Positions 1-7,480 of a stretch of 64,000 nt of DNA are shown one piece after another (the first letter of the stretch is position 1; each line of letters begins with the position of its first letter). Position numbers and translations under genes: made by a program. Under the pieces are notes generated by a model. That model was not told the origin of the DNA and ran no database searches. It worked only from the letters and a program-made list of their open reading frames with translations. The stretch is taken from positions 78,793-142,792 of the forward strand of contig CAWBRU010000010.1 in NCBI GenBank assembly GCA_963791325.1, read 5' to 3'. This DNA is from JBEVJK01 sp963791325 (GTDB lineage Bacteria > Pseudomonadota > Alphaproteobacteria > Rhizobiales > Rhizobiaceae).

Positions 1-393
1 AGTCGCCGACAAAAGCACGACCGCAGCGATCTTGGCGTGCAGCCACCCGCCGGTGAACCGGAAGCCGGTCCACGCAAGCCACAGACCGAGCACCCAGGTC
101 GCTGCCATCGCCGGATTGATGATCAACCTGAGCAGCCGCCGCTCCATCACTTTGAAGGTCTCGGATTGGAGCGACCCCGGCTCGCTCTGGCAGTGATAGA
201 CGAACAGCCGCGGCAGATAGAGCATCCCCGCCAGCCACGAAATCACGGCGATGACATGCAGCGCCTTGACCCAGGGGTAAAGCTCGGCCGGGCCGAGCAG
301 ATAAAGCAGGAGCACGGCGATTACCACCAGCGCCAGCGCCATGCCCGCCCGCCGCGCTGCGTTGCGGCCGGCCGCGCCCGAAACCTCGCTCAT
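1..393 (-). CDS. hemJ: Protoporphyrinogen oxidase HemJ, C-terminally cut by window edge
   Basis: This is the first 131 codons of a membrane protein read leftward off the window. It has a short polar N-terminus, a hydrophobic segment around residues 18-33, then the conserved stretch YPWVKALHVIAVISWLAG followed by MLYLPRLFVYH. That combination is characteristic of HemJ (formerly UPF0093), the haem-binding inner-membrane enzyme that oxidises protoporphyrinogen IX. A second hydrophobic segment follows around residues 87-103. The ATG overlaps the hemE stop as ATGA, so translation is probably coupled to hemE, the enzyme two steps earlier in haem synthesis. Family assignment is from recognised motifs; the C-terminus is not visible. 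Confidence 0.88.
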   Translation of the reverse strand, partial: MSEVSGAAGRNAARRAGMALALVVIAVLLLYLLGPAELYPWVKALHVIAVISWLAGMLYLPRLFVYHCQSEPGSLQSETFKVMERRLLRLIINPAMAATWVLGLWLAWTGFRFTGGWLHAKIAAVVLLSAT

Positions 394-1424
394 CGCCGCT
401 CAGCTCCTCGGATCTGCGAAAGCATCGCCTCGACATGGGCGATCGGCGTTTCCGGTTGGATGCCGTGGCCGAGGTTGAAGATGAACGGGCCGCCGGCGAG
501 GCTGTCGAGCAAGCGCGAAACACCGTCGGTCAACGCTCGACCCCCGGCGACGAGCCGCAGCGGATCGAGATTGCCCTGAACCGGGCCGGCCGCCTGCAGC
601 TCGGCCGCCTGGTCGAGGCCGACCGTCCAATCCAGCCCGAGGGCGTTGACGCCGGTCGCCTGGCGGTAGCGGCCGAAATGTGTGCCGGCGCCTTTCGGGA
701 AGCCGATGACCAGCGCCTGCGGATGGCGCTCGCGCAGGCGCGCCACCAGCCGGCGGACGGGATCGAGGCAAAAGCGGTCGAAATCGGCCTGATCGAGCAC
801 GCCGGCCCAGGATTCGAAGATCTGCACCGCATCGGCGCCGGCATCGAGCTGGCGGCAGAGATGGTCGGCGGAGCGGTCGGCCAGCAGCGTCAGCAGCCGC
901 GTCAGGGCTTGCGGCTCCCGATGCGCGAACAGCCGTGCCGGCATCTGGTCCGCGGTGCCCTGTCCGGCAATCATGTAGGTCGCTACCGTCCAAGGCGCGC
1001 CGCAAAAGCCGATCAGCGTGGTCGAATCGGGCAGCGCGGCGCGCAGCCGCGCCACCGTCTCATAGACCGGCGCCAGCCGCCGGTCGAAGCTGTCGCCGGC
1101 CTCGAGCTGGGCGATATCGGCCGGCGCCAGCGGCGCAAGCAGCGGCCCCTTGCCCTCCTCGAAGCGCACCGCGTGGCCGAGCGCATCGGGCACCAGCAGG
1201 ATGTCGGAGAACAGGATGGCGCCATCGAAGCCGAAGCGGCGGATCGGCTGCAGCGTCGCCTCGACCGCAAAGTCCGGGGTGTAGCAGAGTTCGAGAAAGC
1301 TGCCCGCTTGTTCGCGCAGCGCCCTGTACTCCGGCAGATAGCGTCCCGCCTGACGCATCAGCCAGATCGGTGGTGGGAAGCATGCCTCGCCGCCAAGCAC
1401 CGCCTTGATCGTCCGCTTGGCCAT
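390..1424 (-). CDS. hemE: Uroporphyrinogen decarboxylase
   Basis: A full-length 344-residue HemE, which decarboxylates the four acetate side chains of uroporphyrinogen III to give coproporphyrinogen III in the cytoplasm. The N-terminal signature PIWLMRQAGRYLPEYR (about residues 19-34) carries the arginines that bind substrate carboxylates. The second HemE signature, ILIGFCGAPWTVATYMIAG-like, lies near residues 137-155, and the C-terminal NLGHGIQPETP motif is present. Length is normal for the family. Its stop overlaps the hemJ start by four bases. The gene reads away from the 403-bp gap to its right, which is the usual hemE orientation beside the alphaproteobacterial chromosomal origin. Confidence 0.97.
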   Translation of the reverse strand: MAKRTIKAVLGGEACFPPPIWLMRQAGRYLPEYRALREQAGSFLELCYTPDFAVEATLQPIRRFGFDGAILFSDILLVPDALGHAVRFEEGKGPLLAPLAPADIAQLEAGDSFDRRLAPVYETVARLRAALPDSTTLIGFCGAPWTVATYMIAGQGTADQMPARLFAHREPQALTRLLTLLADRSADHLCRQLDAGADAVQIFESWAGVLDQADFDRFCLDPVRRLVARLRERHPQALVIGFPKGAGTHFGRYRQATGVNALGLDWTVGLDQAAELQAAGPVQGNLDPLRLVAGGRALTDGVSRLLDSLAGGPFIFNLGHGIQPETPIAHVEAMLSQIRGAERR

Positions 1425-1827
1425 TCACCCTCGCCTGTCTCGGGATCTCTTTAATAAACTATCTATAAACAAAGAGATTTCTGATTCTAAGACTCTGTTG
1501 GAATCGGGAATTGCCGGCTCTCCCCGATATGGTGCGCCGGATGCCGCCCGGCCAGTGCGGCAGCAGCCTGGCCGCGGCGCTTGTGAATTGCGGGCATGGC
1601 TCGGCAAATCCCTTTGAGGCTGGACGTTTGCCGCAGCCGGAACGTCGGGTCGAAAAACCTCCGGCCGCCTTCACCGGCCGGCTTCCCCGCAGTTCTCAAC
1701 AGGGCGGGCCGGCTGCCCCCGACGCAGTGAATTGTGGACAAGGTGCGATCTGATACAGTCGGGGCGAAGCCGTCGGAAGGGCGCACGGTCCCTGTCCACA
1801 GTTCGTCACAGCCACCGGGACCAAGGT
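1425..1827. other. Candidate chromosomal origin of replication (oriC)
   Basis: This 403-bp non-coding gap separates leftward hemE from a rightward PEP synthase/PPDK regulator gene, the position of the experimentally known origin in Caulobacter and of hemE-linked origins in rhizobia. The sequence shows an AT-rich block at 1449-1500 in an otherwise GC-rich setting. That block includes an inverted repeat ATCTCTTT/AAAGAGAT (1445-1452 and 1471-1478). Two DnaA-box-like 9-mers flank the other end: TGTGGACAA at 1733-1741 (complement TTGTCCACA, one mismatch to TTATCCACA) and CTGTCCACA at 1792-1800 (two mismatches). No perfect box was seen. Gene order is the stronger argument, and the function is inferred. 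Confidence 0.6.
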
Positions 1828-2649
1828 GTGAACAAGCCGCACAGTTTCTTCCATTTGCATCTGATTTCGGACGCCACCGGCGAGACGCTGCTGGCCGCCG
1901 GCCGGGCTGCCTCGGCCCAGTACAAGAATGCCCGCGCCATCGAGCACATCTATCCGCTGATCCGGACCGAGAAGCAGCTGACGGCGGTGTTCGACGACAT
2001 CGACCAGGAGCCCGGGATCATTCTCTACACCATCGTCGACAAACATCTGGCGCGGCTGATCGACGAGCGCAGCGCGGCGATGGGCCTGCCCTGCGTCTCG
2101 GTGCTCGAGCCGGTGCTCGGCGTTTTCCAGAGCTATCTCGGCACGCCCGCGGGGCGGCGGGTCGGGGCCCAGCATGTGCTCGATGCGGAATATTTCCGCC
2201 GCATCGATGCGCTGAATTTCACCATGGAACATGACGACGGCCAGCTGCCGGCCGATCTCGAAGATGCCGACGTCATCCTGATCGGCATTTCGCGCACCTC
2301 CAAGACGCCGACCAGCATCTATCTCGCCAACCGCGGCATCAAGACCGCCAACATCCCGATCGTGCTCGGCGTGCCGGTTCCCGAAAGCCTGTTCCTCGCC
2401 GAGCGGCCGCTGATCGTCGGGCTGATCGCGTCGGCCGAGCGGATCTCCCAGGTGCGCCAGAACCGCATGCTGGGCACGGTTGCCGGGTTCGACGTCGAGA
2501 CCTATGTCGACCGGGCCATCATCTCCGAGGAGCTGAGCTATGCGCGGCAGATCTGCGCCCGCCAGGGCTGGCCGATGATCGATGTCAGCCGCCGCTCGAT
2601 CGAGGAGACGGCGGCAGCGATCGTGGCGCTGCGCGGCAAGACGCGCTGA
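1828..2649 (+). CDS. PEP synthase / PPDK regulatory kinase-phosphorylase (DUF299)
   Basis: A 273-residue protein of the bifunctional serine/threonine kinase and phosphorylase family (DUF299, PPSR/RP1). It inactivates PEP synthase or pyruvate phosphate dikinase by ADP-dependent phosphorylation and reactivates it by phosphorolysis. The family N-terminus FHLHLISDATGETL is clear, and the P-loop-like ISRTSKTPTSIYLANRG element lies near residue 155. The C-terminal DVSRRSIEETAAAIVAL motif is also typical. I start it at GTG 1828, because residues upstream in the same frame do not resemble the family and AAGG lies just before the codon. It is the first gene to the right of the candidate origin, as in Caulobacter. 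Which dikinase it controls cannot be told here. Confidence 0.9.
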   Translation: MNKPHSFFHLHLISDATGETLLAAGRAASAQYKNARAIEHIYPLIRTEKQLTAVFDDIDQEPGIILYTIVDKHLARLIDERSAAMGLPCVSVLEPVLGVFQSYLGTPAGRRVGAQHVLDAEYFRRIDALNFTMEHDDGQLPADLEDADVILIGISRTSKTPTSIYLANRGIKTANIPIVLGVPVPESLFLAERPLIVGLIASAERISQVRQNRMLGTVAGFDVETYVDRAIISEELSYARQICARQGWPMIDVSRRSIEETAAAIVALRGKTR

Positions 2650-2673
2650 GCCGCCGCCCATCCAGGAAGGATT

Positions 2674-3279
2674 ATGACAATGGCCGAGACGATCATCCTC
2701 GCGTCGGGCAGCAGCTTCCGCAAGGAGCTGCTGCTCAATGCCGGCGTGCCGTTCGAAGCGGTGCTGCCCCAGACCGACGAGCGCGCGGTGGAAGCCACGC
2801 TGGACGGCACCGGGGCGACGCCAGACGAGGTCGCCCTGGTGCTTGCCGAAGCCAAGGCGCTCGACGTCGGTGCCAGGTTTCCAGATGCGCTGGTGATCGG
2901 CGCCGACCAGACGCTGTCGCTCGAGGACGTCATCTTCCACAAGCCGAGGACCATGGAAGAGGCGCGGCGCACGCTGCTGGCGCTGTCGGGACAGACCCAC
3001 CATCTGAACACCGCCGCCGTGCTGGTGGTTGGCGGCGAGACCGTCTGGCGCCACGTCGAGGTTGCCCGGATGACCATGCGCCAGCTCGATCCGGGGTTTG
3101 TCGGCCGCCACCTCGCCGCGGTCGGCGACCTGGCGCTGAAGAGCGTCGGCGCCTACCAGATCGAAGGCCGCGGCGTCCAGCTGTTCGACAAGATCGAGGG
3201 CGACACCTTTTCCATCGTCGGCCTGCCGCTGTTGCCGCTGCTCGCGGCGCTGCGCCGAAGAGGCGCCATCGATGGCTGA
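2674..3279 (+). CDS. maf: Maf-like nucleotide pyrophosphatase
   Basis: A 201-residue Maf/Ham1-superfamily protein that hydrolyses non-canonical or regulatory nucleoside triphosphates to monophosphates. The N-terminal ILASGSSFRKELL motif, the central DALVIGADQTLSL motif holding the catalytic aspartate, and GAYQIEGRG near residue 160 are all present. An AGGAAGG ribosome-binding site at 2664-2670 precedes two in-frame ATGs. The second one, at 2680, has better spacing and may be the true start. The 3' end overlaps the aroE start by eight bases, so it forms an operon with aroE, coaE and probably dnaQ. The specific substrate is unknown. Confidence 0.92.
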   Translation: MTMAETIILASGSSFRKELLLNAGVPFEAVLPQTDERAVEATLDGTGATPDEVALVLAEAKALDVGARFPDALVIGADQTLSLEDVIFHKPRTMEEARRTLLALSGQTHHLNTAAVLVVGGETVWRHVEVARMTMRQLDPGFVGRHLAAVGDLALKSVGAYQIEGRGVQLFDKIEGDTFSIVGLPLLPLLAALRRRGAIDG

Positions 3280-4109
3280 GCCGAGGGCCTTCGTCTGCGG
3301 CCATCCGATCGCCCATTCTCGCTCGCCGCTGATCCACCGCCATTGGCTGAACGAGCACGGCCTGGCCGGCAGCTACGAGGCGATCGACGTCGCGCCTGCG
3401 GCATTTGAGGCCTTCGCCCAAGCAATGCCCGGCCGGTTCGTCGGCGGCAATGTGACGATCCCGCACAAACCGGCAGCCTTCGCCGCCGCCGTGCGGCACG
3501 ACGCCGCGGCCGCGGCGATCGGTGCGGTCAACACGCTGTGGTTCGAGGCCGGCGAACTCGTCGGCGGCAACACGGATGCGCACGGCTTTGCCGCCAATCT
3601 CGACGCGCAGGCGGCCGGCTGGGACGCGCGCGGCGGTGCTGCGGCGGTGCTCGGGGCCGGCGGCGCGGCCGGCGCGGTCGTGTTTGCGCTGTTGGCGCGC
3701 GGCTTTGCCGAGATCCGGGTCGTCAACCGGACGGCGGCGCGCGCGGCCGCACTTGCCGATCGCTTCGGGCCGCGCGTCACGGTGATCGGCTGGGACGAGG
3801 TGAAAGACGCCCTGACGGGGGCCGATCTCTTGGTCAACACCACGGCGCTCGGCATGCCGGGCCGGCCGGCGCTGGCGCGTCGACCTCGGCCCTTTGCTGG
3901 CGGATGCAGTGGTCACCGACCTGGTCTACGTGCCGCTCAGGACGCCGCTGCTGGCTGCCGCCGAGGCGCGCGGCCTGCGAACCGTCGACGGGCTCGGCAT
4001 GCTGCTCCATCAGGCGGCGCCCGGGTTTGCCCGCTGGTTCGGCGTGCACCCGGCGGTGACGCCGGCGCTGCGTGCTGCGGTGGTGGCCGACCTTGCGAGG
4101 GCGTCGTGA
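3272..4109 (+). pseudogene. aroE: Shikimate dehydrogenase aroE, interrupted by a one-base frameshift
   Basis: The first ~200 codons encode the substrate domain of NADP-dependent shikimate dehydrogenase. It has PIAHSRSPLIHRHWL near the N-terminus, NVTIPHK with the catalytic lysine, and GNTDAHGF. The Rossmann motif VLGAGGAAGA follows. Near 3881-3888 the frame changes after the conserved NTTALGMPG: the downstream VDLGPLLADAVVTDLVYVPL and DGLGMLLHQAAPGF lie one frame over. Removing one base from GCGCGTCGAC restores a 278-residue protein of normal length that ends TGA at 4107-4109. Unrepaired, the shifted frame runs without a stop into coaE. The enzyme belongs to an essential aromatic pathway, so a sequencing error is likelier than a true lesion. 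Confidence 0.85.
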
Positions 4110-4702
4110 TCGTGCTCGGGCTGACCGGCTCGATCGGCATGGGCAAGTCGGCCACCGCCCAGCTGTTCCGCGACGCCGGCGTGCCGGTGCACGATTCGGA
4201 CGAGGCCGTGCACCGGCTCTATGCCGGTGTGGCCGCCCCTCTGGTCGAGGCGCAGTTTCCCGGGGTGGTGCAGAACGGCGCCGTCGACCGCGCCCGGCTG
4301 GCGGCGGCGGTGGTGGGCAAGCCGGCGGCGCTCGCCACGCTGGAGGGCATCATCCATCCGCTGGTCAGGGCAGACGCCGACGCCTTCCTCGCCGTCCAGC
4401 GGGCGGCCGATGCAGCATTGGTGGTGCTCGACATCCCGCTGCTGTTCGAAACCGGCGGCGAGGGCCGCGTCGACAAAATCGCGGTGGTGACCGCACCGGC
4501 GGCCGTGCAGCGGGCGCGGGTGCTCGCCCGGCCGGGGATGAGCGTGGCGAAATTTGCGGCGCTGCTCGCCGCCCAGGTGCCGGATGCGCTGAAGCGGGCG
4601 CGTGCCGACTTCGTCATCGACACCGGCGCCGGCCTCGAAGCGGCGCGGCAGTCGGTGGAACGGGTGATCGCGACACTTGTCGGGGATCGCTCGGTCTCGT
4701 AA
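4106..4702 (+). CDS. coaE: Dephospho-CoA kinase
   Basis: A 198-residue kinase for the last step of coenzyme A synthesis, the ATP-dependent phosphorylation of dephospho-CoA. The N-terminus carries the P-loop GLTGSIGMGKS, followed by VPVHDSDEAVHRLY with the conserved substrate-binding Asp-Ser-Asp. The middle holds DIPLLFETGGEGRVD, the typical CoaE lid region. I start at GTG 4106, which forms a GTGA overlap with the repaired aroE stop and suggests translational coupling; GTG 4112 is an alternative. The C-terminus ends shortly after the family's DFVIDTGAGLE motif. The order aroE-coaE-dnaQ is the usual alphaproteobacterial one. Confidence 0.93.
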   Translation: MIVLGLTGSIGMGKSATAQLFRDAGVPVHDSDEAVHRLYAGVAAPLVEAQFPGVVQNGAVDRARLAAAVVGKPAALATLEGIIHPLVRADADAFLAVQRAADAALVVLDIPLLFETGGEGRVDKIAVVTAPAAVQRARVLARPGMSVAKFAALLAAQVPDALKRARADFVIDTGAGLEAARQSVERVIATLVGDRSVS

Positions 4703-4766
4703 CGGTGATTGGCTTGCGCGGCGGCCCGGCTGATGGGCATGCTCGGCGCAACGTGAGTCGGACGCG

Positions 4767-5498
4767 ATGCGCGAAATCGTCTTTGATACCGAAACCACCG
4801 GCCTTGACCTGCGCGACGACCGCATCATCGAGATCGGCGGGGTCGAACTCGTCAATCGCTTCCCCACCGGCCGGTCGTTCCATCACTACCTCAACCCGCA
4901 AGGCCGCAGCATCCATGCCGACGCGCTGGCCGTGCACGGCATCACCGCCGCGCAGCTGGCCGGCAAGCCGGCCTTCGAGGCGATCGGCGCGGAGTTTCTC
5001 GAATTCATCGCCGGCGCCAAGCTGATCGCTCACAATGCCGGCTTCGATATCGGCTTCGTCAATGCCGAGCTCGCCCGGCTCGGCCAGCCGCCGGTCGAGC
5101 AGGGGCGGGTAGTCGACACGCTGGCGCTGGCGCGGCGCAAGCACCCGATGGGCCCGAACTCGCTCGATTCCCTCTGCCGCCGCTACGGCATCGACAACAG
5201 CCGCCGCACCAAGCACGGCGCGCTGCTCGATTCGGAGCTGCTCGCCGAGGTCTACATCGAGCTGATAGGCGGCAAGCAGGCGGCGCTCGGCCTGGAGATC
5301 ATCATCGCCGGCGAGCGGCGCGGCGACAGCCTGGCGGATACGGCGATCATCGTGCTCGAGCCGCGCGCAAGGCCGCTGCCGCCGCGGCTGACGAGCGCGG
5401 AGCTTGCCGCCCACGCCGCGATGGTCGCCGGACTGGGCGAGGCCGCGATCTGGCAGCGCTTCGCTCCGGGCCGGCCCCTATCGGATCAGCTGACCTGA
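4767..5498 (+). CDS. dnaQ: DNA polymerase III epsilon subunit (3'-5' exonuclease)
   Basis: A 243-residue proofreading subunit of the replicative polymerase. Exo I appears as FDTETTGLD with Asp7 and Glu9, Exo II as AHNAGFDIGFVN, and Exo III as HGALLDSELLAEVY with the catalytic histidine and aspartate, so all four DEDDh residues are visible. The C-terminal tail after about residue 180 would bind the alpha subunit. It lies 64 bp after coaE on the same strand and converges on secB, overlapping it by 13 bp at the stop codons. Start chosen at the ATG directly before the exonuclease fold. The position next to the origin is conserved in Caulobacter. Confidence 0.95.
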   Translation: MREIVFDTETTGLDLRDDRIIEIGGVELVNRFPTGRSFHHYLNPQGRSIHADALAVHGITAAQLAGKPAFEAIGAEFLEFIAGAKLIAHNAGFDIGFVNAELARLGQPPVEQGRVVDTLALARRKHPMGPNSLDSLCRRYGIDNSRRTKHGALLDSELLAEVYIELIGGKQAALGLEIIIAGERRGDSLADTAIIVLEPRARPLPPRLTSAELAAHAAMVAGLGEAAIWQRFAPGRPLSDQLT

Positions 5499-5989
5499 AC
5501 CTTGGACTTCGCCTGATCCTCGGCGATCCGCTGCTGGAACATCTGGCCGAAATCGATCGGATCGAGCATCAGCGGCGGGAAGCCGCCGTTGCGGGTGGCG
5601 TCGGCGATGATCTGGCGGGCGAAGGGAAACAACAGCCGCGGGCATTCGATGAACAGGACCGGCAGCATGTGCTCCTGCGGGAAGCCATCGATGCGGAACA
5701 CCCCGCCATAGACCAGCTCGACGTTGAACAGCACATCCGTGTCGAAGGCGGCCTTGGCGCTCAGCGTCAGGTTGACGTCGAATTCCTTCTCCGACATCGG
5801 GTTGGCGTTGACATTGACGTTGACGTTGATGCCCGGCTGCTGCTCGCGCGCCCGCAGCGAATTGGGCGCGCCCGGACTCTCGAACGACAGATCCTTCACG
5901 TATTGGGCGAGCACATTGAGCGTCGGTTGCGCACCATTGCCTGCCTTGCCGGCGGTGCCTTGCGGCGCTGCCTCTCCCTTGTCGGCCAT
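5486..5989 (-). CDS. secB: Protein-export chaperone SecB
   Basis: A 167-residue homotetrameric chaperone that keeps precursor proteins unfolded and hands them to SecA. Recognisable parts are LNVLAQYVKDLSFESPGAP, the central EFDVNLTLSAKA strand, and the C-terminal CPRLLFPFARQIIADATRNGGFPPL block that is nearly invariant in SecB. I start at ATG 5989, because the in-frame sequence upstream is not SecB-like. An NVNVNVNANP run near residue 55 is a low-complexity loop also common in alphaproteobacterial SecB. It converges with dnaQ. Confidence 0.95.
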   Translation of the reverse strand: MADKGEAAPQGTAGKAGNGAQPTLNVLAQYVKDLSFESPGAPNSLRAREQQPGINVNVNVNANPMSEKEFDVNLTLSAKAAFDTDVLFNVELVYGGVFRIDGFPQEHMLPVLFIECPRLLFPFARQIIADATRNGGFPPLMLDPIDFGQMFQQRIAEDQAKSKVQVS

Positions 5990-6106
5990 CAGCCTTGTCC
6001 TCTTGTTGACCGCCAGGCGGTGCATGCTTCCCTGAAAAAATCGCGCGCTGGCTAGCATGGCAGAGTGGCCAACACAAGGCGAGCGGCTACGGCCCGCGAC
6101 GCTGTT

Positions 6107-6592
6107 CTACTTCGGGCGGAGGCGCTTCCATGGCGAGCGCGGGTTGGCCGCCCGCGAGTAATCCTGAGCGTCGAGGTCGATGGTCTTATCGGAGCCCGCA
6201 GGGCGCGGGCCCCAACCGGTCGAGGTGACGATGACGCCGTCCGCTGCGGCCAGGCGCCTTTTGACCAGCCGCCAGCCCAGGTCGCGGATCGCCGGCACGA
6301 ACAGGAGCAGGCCGACAATGTCGGTGACAAAGCCGGGGATGAGCAGCAGTATGCCGGCGAGCAGGATCATGACGCCATGCGCGACTTCGCGGCCGGGGTT
6401 CTTGCCCTCGGCAAGCTGCTGGCGGATGCGGGCGAGCACGCCAAATCCCTGCAGGCGCACCAGCGCGCTGCCGACGATGCTGCTCAGGACGACCAACGCC
6501 ACTGTCGGCAGGACGCCGATTTCGCGGCCGACGAGCACGAAACCCGCGATCTCGACGAGCGGCAAAGCCAGGATAGGAAGCAGGAAGCGCAT
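6107..6592 (-). CDS. fxsA: FxsA family cytoplasmic-membrane protein
   Basis: A 161-residue membrane protein of the FxsA family, named for suppressing F-plasmid exclusion of phage T7 in E. coli; the cellular role is unclear. It begins MRFLLPILALPLVEIAGFVLVG, a first membrane helix with the conserved proline and glutamate, followed by a second helix around residues 27-45. The motif LLLIPGFVTDIVGLLLFVP near residues 80-98 is diagnostic. The C-terminal ~50 residues are soluble and charged. It lies between secB (same strand) and the divergent Tim44-like gene, an order often kept in Rhizobiales. Confidence 0.9.
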   Translation of the reverse strand: MRFLLPILALPLVEIAGFVLVGREIGVLPTVALVVLSSIVGSALVRLQGFGVLARIRQQLAEGKNPGREVAHGVMILLAGILLLIPGFVTDIVGLLLFVPAIRDLGWRLVKRRLAAADGVIVTSTGWGPRPAGSDKTIDLDAQDYSRAANPRSPWKRLRPK

Positions 6593-6767
6593 CTAAGCGA
6601 TCTCACACGGCCGGGGCTTGGCTTATCTAGATGGGGTGCGGTGCCTTTGATTTGAATGATTCAGCCGTGCGTTCTATATGCAGAAGATCTAGAATTGTGG
6701 GACGCGATCCCTGATGGGCCGATGCGCCGGGTGGGCACTGGAGTAGAGGACCGAACTGGCGGAAGAT

Positions 6768-7472
6768 ATGGAATTCTTCGATTTCGGGACCATTTTTTTC
6801 CTGGTGGCGGCGGTTGTGATCTTTTTTCAGCTGCGAAACGTGCTTGGCCGCCGCACCGGCAGTGAACGTCCGCCGTTCGACCCCTATTCGGCCAACCGCA
6901 ACCGCGACAAGGAGCCTGCGGCCGGCCCGGAGAACGTGGTGTCGCTGCCGCGCAAGCGGACCCCCGCGGAGACCGAGGAGGCCTACAAGGCCATCGACGC
7001 GTTCGCCAAGCCGGGCAGCGATCTCAACAAGGGCCTGCGTGCGATCAAGGACGCCGACCCCACCTTCGAGCCGAAGCCGTTCGTCGACGGCGCCAAGATG
7101 GCCTATGAGATGATCGTCATGGCCTATGCCGACGGCGACCGGAAGACGCTCAGGAACCTGTTGTCGCGCGAGGTCTATGACGGCTTCGTCGCGGCGATCG
7201 CCGACCGCGAGAACCGTTCGGAGAAGATCCAGTCGTCGTTCGTCGGCATCGACAAGGCCGACATCGTCGGTGCCGAGATGAAGGGCAGCGAGGCGCATGT
7301 CACCTTGCGCATCGTCAGCGAGCTGATCTCAGCGACCCGCAACGGCGCCGGCGACGTCGTCGACGGCGATCCCGAGACGGTGGCCGAGGTCAAGGACGTC
7401 TGGACCTTCGCCCGCGACACCCGGTCGCGCGATCCGAACTGGAAGCTGGTGGCCACCGAGGCCGAGGACTGA
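6768..7472 (+). CDS. Tim44-domain inner-membrane protein (TimA-like)
   Basis: A 234-residue protein with one N-terminal membrane anchor (about residues 6-22). A charged linker follows, then a C-terminal Tim44/TimA domain (about 85-230) with FVDGAKMAYEMIVMAYADGD and VWTFARDTRSRDPNWKLV. In mitochondria the related domain tethers Hsp70 to the import channel. In alphaproteobacteria TimA is a membrane-associated relative whose task is not settled. It is transcribed with mltA, which starts nine bases after its stop. The adjacency of timA, mltA and a Smr gene near the origin is common in Rhizobiales. Confidence 0.88.
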   Translation: MEFFDFGTIFFLVAAVVIFFQLRNVLGRRTGSERPPFDPYSANRNRDKEPAAGPENVVSLPRKRTPAETEEAYKAIDAFAKPGSDLNKGLRAIKDADPTFEPKPFVDGAKMAYEMIVMAYADGDRKTLRNLLSREVYDGFVAAIADRENRSEKIQSSFVGIDKADIVGAEMKGSEAHVTLRIVSELISATRNGAGDVVDGDPETVAEVKDVWTFARDTRSRDPNWKLVATEAED

Positions 7473-7480
7473 GCCGCGAC

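Noticed and set aside
3272..4702. A bifunctional shikimate dehydrogenase-dephospho-CoA kinase fusion
   Set aside because: The middle of this long frame is not protein-like. The real aroE C-terminus and stop lie one frame over, and coaE has its own GTG start overlapping that stop.
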